Shown: positions 8,891 to 17,116 of the stretch, piece by piece
Layout of the letters: each line of letters begins with the position of its first letter
How positions within the stretch are numbered: position 1 is the first letter of the stretch
DNA from: Akkermansia muciniphila
Lineage (GTDB): Bacteria; Verrucomicrobiota; Verrucomicrobiia; Limisphaerales; SIAT01
DNA: 36,118 bases
Direction of reading: 5' to 3'
Assembly (NCBI GenBank): GCA_945860945.1
Contig: CAMASG010000021.1
Span: 1 to 36,118, forward strand
Notes under the pieces: model-generated
What the model saw: only the letters and a program-made list of their open reading frames with translations
Database searches by the model: none
What the model was told of the DNA's origin: nothing
Program-made: the position numbers and the translations under genes

Positions 8891-8925
8891 AAAACCCCCT
8901 TTGCCGAGTGGCGAAGGGGGTTTTT
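8891..8925. terminator. Bidirectional rho-independent terminator between trpS and the PFOR gene
   Basis: A-rich left arm AAAACCCCCTT, short loop around GCCGAGTGGC, and right arm AAGGGGGTTTTT. The A-tract on one side and T-tract on the other let it work for both convergent genes. Stem and tracts are directly visible. Confidence 0.9.
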
Positions 8926-8947
8926 CGTTTGAACCTGTTTACGCGGC

Positions 8948-11900
8948 TCAGGCTTTGGCAGGAACGACTGCCGGGGGATTGAGCGCTGCCAGTTCGACTT
9001 CGTAGAGTTCACGGGTGCGGGCTTTCAGATCCGCCATCGGAATCTCGCCGGCATCCGCCTTTTTCAGCAGCGATTTCTGCGCGAGGTAATCCTTGTTCAC
9101 CACGCCGGCCTTGCTTTGCAGCATGCGCCACGCTTTGCGGCGTTCGACAGCGAAGAGCACCATCTGCCGCGAAACGGAAAAGTATTTCATCTTTCCATTC
9201 GTCTCGACCTTGATGTAGCAAGCGAAGTTCGGCGCGCAACTGCGGTGCTTCGTATCGAACACGCGGCGGTAAATCACGTCATCCTGCGTGATGAGCACGA
9301 GCACGTCGTCGAGCAACGCGAGGGTCTTCGCCTCTTCTTCCTTGATCGCTTTGACGTGTTTGCGGAAACGGCCTTCGGTGAGCGCCCAGTGCGCCACGGT
9401 GAAATTGTACTTCTCGCCCGTGCTCGCATATTTGGTTTCCCACCAATCGCGGGTGATGCTCGGGTTGCCCTTGAGGTCGAAGGCTTCCTGCGAGGTTTCG
9501 CCGTTGCGCGGATTGAAGACGAACTCCGGCATGCCGCGGCCGTCGCGCACGAGCTTGGCTTGCTCGGCGGACATGTTGTCGCCGACAGCGTGCTCAGGCT
9601 GGCAAGTGGTGTAGCTCTGGAAGAAAGCCGTGCCACGATACTCGAGGCCGTCGAGCATCGCCTTGTAAAGTTTCGCGGCGTTCGCCATCGAGACTTGCGC
9701 GACGAACGGCGAGCCGTGGCCGCTGGTGAAGGCCTCGGAGACATTCTTCTTCTCGATTAACTTGCCCTGCGACGCCACGCCGAACTGGTTCATGTCGTAG
9801 CCGCCGAGCATCGTGGAGCTGTCGGAGTTCTGGCCGCCGGTGTTCGAATACACCTGCGTGTCGAGCATGATGATCTTCACGTTCGGCCGGTTCTGCAGCA
9901 TGACCTTCGAGACGTTCTGGAAACCGATGTCGCCGAGCGCGCCGTCGCCACCGACGACCCACATCTTCGGCAGCTCGCGGATTTCCTGCTCGGTCATCTG
10001 CGCGTCGTCCATGTGGGTGTACGCGAAGTAGTCCTCCTCGGTGACGATCAAATCCGCGCGGTCGAGCAGCGCGTCGCTGAGGCGCTCCGGCACCACCGAG
10101 TGGCGGGAATGATTCAAGATGAGCGACTCGGCCATGAGCCACGAGATGGTCGCGCCGTCCTGAAACAGCGAGTTCATCCACGGATACGGATGAGGATTCG
10201 ACGGCGGCGTGGAGCCGTAAACGGTGTTACAGCCGGTGCTCGCGCCCATCATCATCACGGACATGCCGTTGGCGCGGCGGCCTTCGATGGATTGGAAATC
10301 GCGGTGGTTGAAGGCGGTCTGCTTCAAGACAGCAACGATGCCGCTGACAATCTGCTCGTCGGTGATCGGTCCGTGCTTGGCTTCGTAAACAGCGATGCGC
10401 GCGCCGGTGTCCGCGTCATTTTCGCCGCCGAGGCCCATGATGACGTGGGCGACGGTCTTACGGAGCAGGGCATATTCCACCGCGCACGCGGTCTTGAGCG
10501 CCTGCAGTTTTTTCAAGCCTTCCTGTTCGAGGCGAGCGGCCTTCGCGCGGAGACGGTCGGCCTTCGCATGATAAATCGGCCGCATGTACGCCTCGGTGAC
10601 GGAAGCAAGCGCGCGCAGCACGCTCTTCTCACCGCAACCGGCGCACGCACCGTCGCCGGAGACGAGCGCCTCGTAATTGCGCCGCACCATTAAGTGATTC
10701 CGCAGGGCGGCCTCGCGGGAGGTGGCGGCATTGCCGTCGTTGTAAAGGCCGAGGTACTTCTGCTGTGTGTCCGGGAGCAGGCGCGAGAAAATCTGCGCGG
10801 TGGTGAGATCGGCGTTGAGTTCCTCGGTCTCGGTGGTCATCCGCAGCGCGTCGTGCTCGCCGCAGACCTGCACACACTCGCCGCAGCCTTTGCAAAGGTC
10901 GGAGACGAAGATGGAGAAGATGCCGCCGGCACCGGGCGTCTTCGCCTCGATGGAACGGAAGATCGCCGGCACGTTGCTGTAGGCAAGCGGCAGTTTTTCG
11001 ATGATGCCGTTGAACTGCGTCTTCGCGAGATCGTTGATGACCGTGAGCGCGTTCACCTCGTCGCGGATGATGTGCTGGAAGGGCAGATTCGTCTTCGCCT
11101 TCACGGACTCGTTCATCTTCACGCGGGAACGGTCCTCGATGCCCTTCAACTCCTTCATCAACTTGCTGCGCTCGGCGGCGTCCACCACATAATTGGCGGC
11201 AGCGGTGCGGAGAAGGGTGCCGACATCTTGCGACGTGTTCGGCAGAGCGGTGTCGGGACAGGCCGTGATGCACTCCATGCACTGCGTGCAATTCTCGGCG
11301 ATGAACACGGGCGTCTCGCGGCGCGCGACATACTTCGATTGCGTGGCGCCGGTACCCGAGCTCATCACGCCGACGGAGGCGAGTGCGCCAGCGGGTTGGT
11401 GGTAACCTTGGCCACTACGGTATTCGCTATCGAACTTCGCGAGTGTCTGGAACGGTGCGCGCGCGGCTTGGCCGACGGGCGTCGAGATGCTCGCGCACGA
11501 GCCGCCGGTGCCGCAGCCAGCGGTCGGGATCATCTCGTGTTCGCCCTGCGGCCAGATTGGGGCGTTGCGCATTGAGGAGCGATCGGGCGATTCGATCTCG
11601 CCGATTTTGATTTCCTGCACGCGGGAGAAACCTTCGGTCATGACGGTCATGTTCGAGTCCACGACGGCGTCGCCGAAACGGCCGAACTTCTTCACGTACT
11701 GTTTGCGGACCGTCTCGTGGAAAAGCTCGTCGGTGATGCCGTTATCCTTCAGGAACGGCGAGACGCGGAAGAACGCGCCGAGGAAGGAGTTGCCCTGCAT
11801 GCGCAGCTGCAGTTCGGTGCGGTCGGTCGCTTTGCGCGCGATGTCGAAGCCGGGCAGGATGAACACGCGAATGTTATTCTCCTTCACGAACTTCCGGTGC

Positions 11901-13723
11901 TGCGCTGGAATGCGTTGCCACGCCATCTCGGGCGTGTCGCTCGATTCCCAGACGAGGCAGCCGCCCTTCGTAATGCCTTCGAGCGGATTGGTGTGGGTGA
12001 AAGCTTTGGGGTCGCAGCAGAGCACCACATCCACGTGGTTGAGTTCGCAGTTCACCTGAATGCGCTCGGGCGCGACGGTGAGATAATAGTTGGTCGGTGC
12101 GCCCTTCTTCTCGGACCCGTACTTCGGGTTCGCCATGATGAAGAGCTTTTCCATCAGGAGACCTTCGGCGTCGTAGCTCGGGGAGCGATGAGCGAGCAGG
12201 TCGCCGAACTCGCCGATGATTTCGCCGAGGTTTTTGCCGGTGGTGATCATGCCCCAGCCGCCGATCGAGTGGAACCGCACGGCGATGGCTTTTTCGGGCA
12301 GCAACGACGGCGTGTCTTTGCTGATGGCCGCGTAAGGATGCTTCACGCCGAGCACGAAAAAGGTCTCGCCGTCGGCCGCGCTGCGACCGTCGGTGCGCTT
12401 CGTTTGACCGGTCGCGAATTCGTAGGCACCGAGCGTATGCTCGGGGCGGAAATCGCGCGAGCCGATGCCGTACACGCCGCGGAAGATGCGCGGGGTTTCC
12501 TCGGTCTTCAGCGCGGGGAGCTCGCCGCCGAATTTCACAATCTCGTGGGCTTTGCCGAACGCCACGCGGATGTCGCGGGCGAGCGGGTTGTCGCCAGCCA
12601 GACTTTCGTCCGTGCGCTCGATGATAATGACGTTCTTCTTACCGCGCAGGGCGTTGATGACGGCTGCCTCGGGGAAAGGCCGGATGACGTTGACGTGGAT
12701 GGAGCCGACCTTCGCGTTGCGGTGCTCGCGCAGATAATCGCAGGCGGCCTCAATGTTGTCCGCGGCGCAGCCGAGCGAGACGAACACGGTGTCCGCATCC
12801 TGAGTCTTGTACTCGGTGAGCAGGCCGTAATGGCGACCAGTGAGGTTGCCGAATTCCGTGTACGCCTTCTCGAGGAAGGGGAGGATGTGCTCGTTGAAAT
12901 TGTTGCGGCGAGCCACCACGCCGTTCATGTGATGCTCTTGGTTCTGAACCGGTCCGAGCAGGATCGGGTTCTTCAAATCCATCATGATCGGCACGCGGCG
13001 GCGCTTGGGGCCGAAGAGTTCGCGTTGAGCGGGGGTGGGGCAATCGATCTCATCTTCCGCAGCGCCGAGATACTCGCGCAGCAGCTCCGCTTCGGGCGCG
13101 AGATAGGTGCGCTCGGAGTGGGTGGTGAGCATGCCGTCCTGAATGTTCATGCCCGGGTTGAGGGAAAGCTCGTTGACCTTGCGGAGAATGATCGCTTGGT
13201 CGGCAGCCTGCTGGGCGTCTTTGCACATCAGCATCGTCCAGCCGACGTCGAGCGCGGCGTAGAAGTCATCGTGGCCGCAATGGACGTTGAGGGCGTGCTT
13301 GGTCAGCGCGCGTGCGCCGACCTCGATCACCATCGTGCAGAGCTTGCCGGGGGCGTGGTAATACTGCTCCATCGCATACACGATGCCCTGGCCGGAAGTG
13401 AAGTTCACCGCGCGCCGACCCGTGACAGCGAAGGCCGTGGCGCCGCCCTGCGCAGCGTGTTCGCCTTCCGTCTCGACGGCGATCTTCTGCTGGCCCCAGA
13501 CGTTCAATTCGCCCATCGCGTAGGAGCTTTGGTAAATTTCGCCGCCCTCGGTCGAAGGCGTGATGGGATAATAGATGCCGCCTTCGGTGATGCGCGTCTC
13601 GACGTGTTGCGCGACGAGCTGGTTGCCATTGCACGTCACCCGGACGCCCGGATATTTCGGCTTGTTGGCCGGGCTGGACTTCGGGGCGGCAACATCACCT
13701 GCGACTGCGGTTACTCCGTTCAT
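8948..13723 (-). CDS. nifJ: Single-chain pyruvate:ferredoxin (flavodoxin) oxidoreductase, enlarged
   Basis: It decarboxylates pyruvate (or another 2-oxo acid) to the acyl-CoA and passes electrons to ferredoxin, using thiamine diphosphate. The product is 1591 residues from the ATG at 13723, against roughly 1170-1230 for usual PFOR; the frame also extends to 13789, but that leader looks artefactual. Domain order: N-terminal pyrimidine-binding domain (about 25-230), domain II (about 310-430), gamma domain with RFHSIGGWGMITTGKNL (from about 483), ferredoxin domain, thiamine-PP domain. Cluster ligands are C812/815/818/822 and C944/947/950/954; the second motif ends CG rather than CP. Proximal cluster ligands are probably C1027, C1030, C1165 and C1374. 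GDGALGD (about 1259) and YSNTGGQNS (about 1292) bind Mg-ThDP. Extra sequence lies between the clusters, inside the ThDP domain and at the C-terminus. 2-oxoacid specificity is not certain. Confidence 0.93.
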   Translation of the reverse strand: MNGVTAVAGDVAAPKSSPANKPKYPGVRVTCNGNQLVAQHVETRITEGGIYYPITPSTEGGEIYQSSYAMGELNVWGQQKIAVETEGEHAAQGGATAFAVTGRRAVNFTSGQGIVYAMEQYYHAPGKLCTMVIEVGARALTKHALNVHCGHDDFYAALDVGWTMLMCKDAQQAADQAIILRKVNELSLNPGMNIQDGMLTTHSERTYLAPEAELLREYLGAAEDEIDCPTPAQRELFGPKRRRVPIMMDLKNPILLGPVQNQEHHMNGVVARRNNFNEHILPFLEKAYTEFGNLTGRHYGLLTEYKTQDADTVFVSLGCAADNIEAACDYLREHRNAKVGSIHVNVIRPFPEAAVINALRGKKNVIIIERTDESLAGDNPLARDIRVAFGKAHEIVKFGGELPALKTEETPRIFRGVYGIGSRDFRPEHTLGAYEFATGQTKRTDGRSAADGETFFVLGVKHPYAAISKDTPSLLPEKAIAVRFHSIGGWGMITTGKNLGEIIGEFGDLLAHRSPSYDAEGLLMEKLFIMANPKYGSEKKGAPTNYYLTVAPERIQVNCELNHVDVVLCCDPKAFTHTNPLEGITKGGCLVWESSDTPEMAWQRIPAQHRKFVKENNIRVFILPGFDIARKATDRTELQLRMQGNSFLGAFFRVSPFLKDNGITDELFHETVRKQYVKKFGRFGDAVVDSNMTVMTEGFSRVQEIKIGEIESPDRSSMRNAPIWPQGEHEMIPTAGCGTGGSCASISTPVGQAARAPFQTLAKFDSEYRSGQGYHQPAGALASVGVMSSGTGATQSKYVARRETPVFIAENCTQCMECITACPDTALPNTSQDVGTLLRTAAANYVVDAAERSKLMKELKGIEDRSRVKMNESVKAKTNLPFQHIIRDEVNALTVINDLAKTQFNGIIEKLPLAYSNVPAIFRSIEAKTPGAGGIFSIFVSDLCKGCGECVQVCGEHDALRMTTETEELNADLTTAQIFSRLLPDTQQKYLGLYNDGNAATSREAALRNHLMVRRNYEALVSGDGACAGCGEKSVLRALASVTEAYMRPIYHAKADRLRAKAARLEQEGLKKLQALKTACAVEYALLRKTVAHVIMGLGGENDADTGARIAVYEAKHGPITDEQIVSGIVAVLKQTAFNHRDFQSIEGRRANGMSVMMMGASTGCNTVYGSTPPSNPHPYPWMNSLFQDGATISWLMAESLILNHSRHSVVPERLSDALLDRADLIVTEEDYFAYTHMDDAQMTEQEIRELPKMWVVGGDGALGDIGFQNVSKVMLQNRPNVKIIMLDTQVYSNTGGQNSDSSTMLGGYDMNQFGVASQGKLIEKKNVSEAFTSGHGSPFVAQVSMANAAKLYKAMLDGLEYRGTAFFQSYTTCQPEHAVGDNMSAEQAKLVRDGRGMPEFVFNPRNGETSQEAFDLKGNPSITRDWWETKYASTGEKYNFTVAHWALTEGRFRKHVKAIKEEEAKTLALLDDVLVLITQDDVIYRRVFDTKHRSCAPNFACYIKVETNGKMKYFSVSRQMVLFAVERRKAWRMLQSKAGVVNKDYLAQKSLLKKADAGEIPMADLKARTRELYEVELAALNPPAVVPAKA

Positions 13724-13964
13724 TGATTTCAATCTTTCAGTTCGCGGCACCCGGCAACATACCCGGCAAAACGCGGACAGCCGACACACTACATTTTCCG
13801 CCTCCGATTAACAAAGAAAAATAAAGTGCTCCGGTACGCTGCGACCCGCGGAAAGCGCGCCGCGCTACCACGGGAATGTAGACCAACTTTACTCTCAAAG
13901 CCATTCCACCATTCCAGCTATTGCGCACGTCTCCTCGCCATTAACCTACAACTGGAGCTTGCCG

Positions 13965-14192
13965 ATGAAGAACCTCGAGGAACAGGGCTGTGACTGGAGC
14001 GATTTCAACGCCGCCATGGCCAAGGGATTTCAATGGGGCGATGAACTGCCGGTCAGGGTCTTCTACAAATGCCCCGACATCCTCTGCCTGCAAGGCCTCG
14101 ATTCGGTGCTGGCCGACGGTGGCCCGCTGGCGTTTCGCAAACTCGGCGTGAGCCGCGAACAGGCCGCCGCTCTCGTGGAAGAGTTGCTCTAG
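13965..14192 (+). CDS. Small protein of unknown function (75 aa)
   Basis: A 75-residue acidic protein starting MKNLEEQGCDWSDF. I chose the ATG at 13965 because GGAG lies 7 bases upstream, one of the few good ribosome-binding sites in this window; an in-frame TTG at 13959 would sit on top of it. Three Cys are present (EQGCDW and KCPDILCLQG). The C-terminus LGVSREQAAALVEELL looks helical. I recognise no family. It is divergent from the PFOR gene, about 240 bases away, and convergent with another small gene. A cytoplasmic location is likely, as there is no signal or membrane segment. Confidence 0.6.
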   Translation: MKNLEEQGCDWSDFNAAMAKGFQWGDELPVRVFYKCPDILCLQGLDSVLADGGPLAFRKLGVSREQAAALVEELL

Positions 14193-14275
14193 GAAAAACT
14201 ACGGGAAGCGCTCCGAAGGCTCCGTCGCCGTCCGGCTCGTCCGGTAGACGAATCAACGGCCGCGGGTGGAGGCTT

Positions 14276-14512
14276 TCACGCGGGCACGAGCCCCGTCTCG
14301 CTTTCCGGCAGGCCGAGAAGGCCGGCGACGATCGGCATCTCGTTCGTTTCAATCCACGCGCCCATCCGGTCGCGCAGGAGTTGAAAGTACGATCCGTCCA
14401 GCGTCTTGCCGTGCGACGTGACGAGGACCGGCTGTTTTTCGTGATACTCCAAGTGCAGCCGGTAATTGTAGGTGATGCCTTCGCTCGATGGGATGACCAG
14501 TTTTGCACGCAT
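14276..14512 (-). CDS. Small protein of unknown function (78 aa)
   Basis: A 78-residue protein starting MRAKLVIPSSEGITYNYRL, with alternating hydrophobic and charged residues typical of beta-strands (LHLEYHEKQPVLVTSHG), then an amphipathic helix (SYFQLLRDRMGAWIE). There is no signal peptide or membrane segment. GCGGAA just before the ATG is a weak ribosome-binding site. I recognise no family. It lies between the convergent 75-residue gene and the aldolase gene, with which it shares a strand but has its own upstream gap of about 100 bases. The frame is coherent and its composition fits a real small protein, but no homology can be cited. Confidence 0.55.
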   Translation of the reverse strand: MRAKLVIPSSEGITYNYRLHLEYHEKQPVLVTSHGKTLDGSYFQLLRDRMGAWIETNEMPIVAGLLGLPESETGLVPA

Positions 14513-14611
14513 AATTCCGCCGCGCGGCTTAGGGGGTCCGCTGCGACTTGATGCAAGGTAAAGCAGGCGTCCCAGTTTCGGTACCGCGGACGAGCGATTT
14601 GCTCGGCTTAA

Positions 14612-15409
14612 TTAGTATTTCGCGGCGGCGGGTTGGTCTTTGCCGAGGCCGAGCGCGGAGGTGACCTCTTTGCCTTTGGAGAGCAGCATCCCGATGTCGC
14701 TGGCGACGGCGATGAACTGGAAACCTTCGGCGCGGCGGCGTTGCGCGGCATCGGCATCGGCCACGTGAATGCCGGGGGCGATACCGTATTTCTTGGCGGT
14801 CTTCCGCACATGCTCCAACGCCTGCACGAATTCCGGATGATCGCTCTCGAAGCTCGGCTTGAGGCCCATGGATTTGTGCAAGTCGTTCGGCCCGATGAAC
14901 ACGGCGTCAATACCTGGCACGCTGAGAATCTCGTCGAGGTTCTCGATTCCCCTCACATGCTCGGCCATCACGATGACGAGCACCTCGTCGTTCGCGCGCT
15001 CGTAGTAGGTGGCCGGAGCTGTGCCGAAGCTGATGGCGTGAAGTTGGCCCCCCACGGAACGGTTGCCCATCGGATAATAGCGCGCGCCTTCGACGACCGC
15101 CTCCGCCTCGGCCTTGCTGTTCACCATCGGCACGATGACGCCCCACGCGCCGAGATCGAGCGCGCGCTTGATGTTTTCGCCGGTGTTCCACGGCAGGCGC
15201 GTGAGCGGCGCGACGCCGCCGGCGGCGATCTCGAGAAAGCACTGCGCGGCGGTTTCCCAGTTCGTAGGCGAATGCTCAAGCTCGACCGTGAGCCAGTCGA
15301 AGCCGACACCCGCGAGCTGCCGCGCGGAGAACGGCGTCGGGAGCGTGAGCCATGTGCCGATGGACGGCTCACCATTTTTGAGTTTGGCGCGGACGTGATT
15401 GGTTTTCAT
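14612..15409 (-). CDS. HpcH/HpaI family class II aldolase (2-oxo acid aldolase)
   Basis: Metal-dependent, pyruvate-forming aldolase of 265 residues, the usual length. Family features in order: GTWLTLPTPFSARQLAGVGFDWLTVELEH (described by its key residues W, E and H), then RLPWNTGENIKRALDLGA, then GVIVPMVNSKAEAE, YYPMGNRSVGG with the conserved Arg-Ser-Gly-Gly, and FIGPNDLHKSMG, where GPxDL is the usual signature. Members split 2-keto-3-deoxy sugar acids or 4-hydroxy-2-oxo acids into pyruvate and an aldehyde, and specificity cannot be read here. It follows the 2-hydroxyacid dehydrogenase gene on the same strand with a 37-base gap, so the pair probably forms an operon handling sugar-acid-type metabolites. 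Confidence 0.9.
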   Translation of the reverse strand: MKTNHVRAKLKNGEPSIGTWLTLPTPFSARQLAGVGFDWLTVELEHSPTNWETAAQCFLEIAAGGVAPLTRLPWNTGENIKRALDLGAWGVIVPMVNSKAEAEAVVEGARYYPMGNRSVGGQLHAISFGTAPATYYERANDEVLVIVMAEHVRGIENLDEILSVPGIDAVFIGPNDLHKSMGLKPSFESDHPEFVQALEHVRKTAKKYGIAPGIHVADADAAQRRRAEGFQFIAVASDIGMLLSKGKEVTSALGLGKDQPAAAKY

Positions 15410-15446
15410 TTGAAGTAGTATGCGAAAGGAGCGTTGGCGTTGAGTT

Positions 15447-16454
15447 TCAAACGAGCTTCCCGCGAAGTGCGGCGAGGTTATTAAAGACGTCGGGATTCAC
15501 GACGAATTGCGGTTTCTTGCCGCTCTTCAAATCCACGATGGCCTGCGCGGCGGCGTTGCTCACGCGCTGGCCGGTCTCACGCGCGAACGAGGCTTGGTGC
15601 GGGCAGAGCAAGACGTTCGGCGCTTTGCGGAAAGGATGGTCCGCCGCCATCGGCTCGATCGCAAAAGTGTCGAGCGCCGCGCCAGCGATCCAATTCTCGG
15701 TGAGCGCGCGGAGCAGCGCCGATTCATCGAGCAACGCGCCGCGGCCGGCGTTGATGAGATAGGAATCGGGCTTCATCTTGCGCAACTGCGCTTCGCCGAT
15801 GAGGCCTTTGTTCTGCGGCGTGAGCGCGGCGTGGAGCGTGACGAAATCGCTCTGTACGAGCAGTTCATCGAGCGTGACGAACTGCACGCCGAGCTTCGCG
15901 CCCAGCTCGAGATTCGGATACGGATCGTACGCGAGCAGTCGCATATTGAAGCCGCTTGCTCGCTTCGCCACCGCCGCGCCGATGCGGCCGAGTCCGACGA
16001 TGCCGAGCGTCTTGTTGAAAACATCGTGGCCCCACGTGCAACGCCATTCGCCGGCGCGCATCACTAGATGGCCTTCTTGAATGCGCCGAGCCATGCCGAG
16101 TAGCAGCGCGAAGGTGTAATCGGCCACCGTCTCGTCGAGGAAACCGGGCGTGTAGGCGATGACGATGCCTTGCTGCGTGGCGGTCGGGATGTGGATGGAA
16201 TCGTAGCCGACGCCCCAGCGGGAAATGATTTTCACGCCCGCCAATTCAGGCGAGGCGAGCACGGCGGGCGAGTAATCGTCCGGACTGACGAGCGCGGCGT
16301 CCATGCCGGCGATGACCGAGCGGAGTTCGTCGGCCTTGAGCGGACCGAGTTTTGGGGGGATGACGAGCTCGCAGCCGCCCTGCTTCAGAATCTGCTGCGC
16401 TTCTTGCCCGACGTCATTGATGGTCCGAGCGGTGATGAGAACTTTCCAAGTCAT
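15447..16454 (-). CDS. D-isomer-specific 2-hydroxyacid dehydrogenase (phosphoglycerate dehydrogenase-like)
   Basis: NAD-dependent oxidoreductase of 335 residues, cytoplasmic. The Rossmann motif GLGRIG is at 154-159. The catalytic set reads NAGRG (Arg at about 238), the Glu in LDTFAIEP at about 267, and the His in CPHQASF at about 286, so the active site is complete, although the region after His differs from the common SPHIAG. GVGYDSIHIPTA and TPGFLDETVADYTFALLL are further family segments. Substrate is not determined; it lacks the ACT and ASB domains of long SerA. AGGAAA upstream is a good ribosome-binding site. It is the first gene of a pair with the downstream aldolase. Confidence 0.92.
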   Translation of the reverse strand: MTWKVLITARTINDVGQEAQQILKQGGCELVIPPKLGPLKADELRSVIAGMDAALVSPDDYSPAVLASPELAGVKIISRWGVGYDSIHIPTATQQGIVIAYTPGFLDETVADYTFALLLGMARRIQEGHLVMRAGEWRCTWGHDVFNKTLGIVGLGRIGAAVAKRASGFNMRLLAYDPYPNLELGAKLGVQFVTLDELLVQSDFVTLHAALTPQNKGLIGEAQLRKMKPDSYLINAGRGALLDESALLRALTENWIAGAALDTFAIEPMAADHPFRKAPNVLLCPHQASFARETGQRVSNAAAQAIVDLKSGKKPQFVVNPDVFNNLAALRGKLV

Positions 16455-16602
16455 AATTTCCTGCCATAGGGCAGGCGGCGGAGTGTAGCGGGTTCACTTC
16501 TCGGCGCAAGCTTGGGGGGAAGGAACTAACGAAACCCATCGCGCCGCGCCCGCACTCGGATTGGACTGACGTCGGACGGCCAGCGGACGTGTATTGAGTT
16601 AG

Positions 16603-16621
16603 ACTTAGAACTATTCTAAGT
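16603..16621. promoter_or_regulatory. Perfect palindromic operator (PerR/Fur-box-like) ahead of the suf regulator
   Basis: ACTTAGAA, spacer CTA, TTCTAAGT: an 8-base perfect inverted repeat with 3-base spacer. Its core TTAGAAC-T-ATTCTAA has the 7-1-7 layout and A/T pattern of the Bacillus PerR box (consensus recalled as TTATAATNATTATAA). It directly abuts the -35 element, so bound protein would block RNA polymerase. The first downstream gene encodes a PerR-like protein, so autoregulation is likely; binding is inference. Confidence 0.75.
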
Positions 16622-16622
16622 A

Positions 16623-16650
16623 TTGACAGGGCGCGCCGAGGCGATACAGT
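16623..16650 (+). promoter_or_regulatory. Sigma-70-type promoter of the perR-like/suf operon
   Basis: A perfect -35 TTGACA (16623-16628), 16-base spacer, and -10 TACAGT (16645-16650, 4 of 6 matches to TATAAT). Initiation 6-8 bases later would fall at about 16657, only a few bases before the ATG at 16660, so the transcript may be leaderless or nearly so. Confidence 0.7.
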
Positions 16651-16659
16651 GTCAGCACT

Positions 16660-17106
16660 ATGGACGCAGTCAAGCATCCAAAACGGGAGAAACATGATGG
16701 CCCGCTGAACGAGCGGTTGGCCACGAGCGGCTTTCGTTTCACGCCGCAGCGCCAGCATGTGTACGACGTGCTGCTGGGCGATCGCAACCATCCGACGGCT
16801 GAGGAAGTCTTCATCCGCGCCAAGAAGGGGATGGCCGATATCTCCATCGCGACGGTGTACAACTGCCTCGACGCGCTGGTGAAGTGCGATCTGGTGAAAC
16901 AGGTGAACCTCGACCGCGACGCCACGCGTTATTGCCCGAATATGACCGAGCACTCGCATTTCTACTGCGACGAGTGCGGAGACATCCACGACATCGCGCT
17001 GCCGGCCACGACGCAAGCGAACCTGAACCTGCCGCGCGGGTTCCGCGTGAAGCAATACGAGATATCGCTTCGCGGCCTCTGCCGTGACTGCGCGGCCAAG
17101 CAATAA
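16660..17106 (+). CDS. Fur family transcriptional regulator, PerR-like, probable suf regulator
   Basis: A 148-residue metal-sensing repressor. The winged-helix domain (about 15-85) holds [14 protein letters not shown] and the recognition region [13 protein letters not shown]. The dimer domain carries C103/C106 and C141/C144, the structural Zn(Cys)4 site. Aligned by a constant offset of 7 to my memory of B. subtilis PerR, the regulatory site is H44, C92, H98, H100 and D111. D111 matches PerR Asp104, tied to peroxide sensing, whereas C92 replaces Asp85. Family knowledge says metal-bound PerR represses, and His oxidation or metal loss releases DNA. It sits 10 bases before sufB, under a palindromic operator, so it likely controls iron-sulfur assembly in answer to peroxide or iron. 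No Shine-Dalgarno is seen. Fur/PerR assignment is firm; the effector is inferred. Confidence 0.88.
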   Translation: MDAVKHPKREKHDGPLNERLATSGFRFTPQRQHVYDVLLGDRNHPTAEEVFIRAKKGMADISIATVYNCLDALVKCDLVKQVNLDRDATRYCPNMTEHSHFYCDECGDIHDIALPATTQANLNLPRGFRVKQYEISLRGLCRDCAAKQ

Positions 17107-17116
17107 GGAATTTCTG

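Noticed and set aside
11717-13726. Plus-strand open frame of 669 residues
   Set aside because: Antisense to the PFOR gene, which has all expected cofactor motifs; composition is that of a mirror frame.
13724-13789. 22-residue N-terminal extension of PFOR
   Set aside because: It is Cys/Arg-rich without resemblance to the family N-terminus; the ATG at 13723 is a better start.
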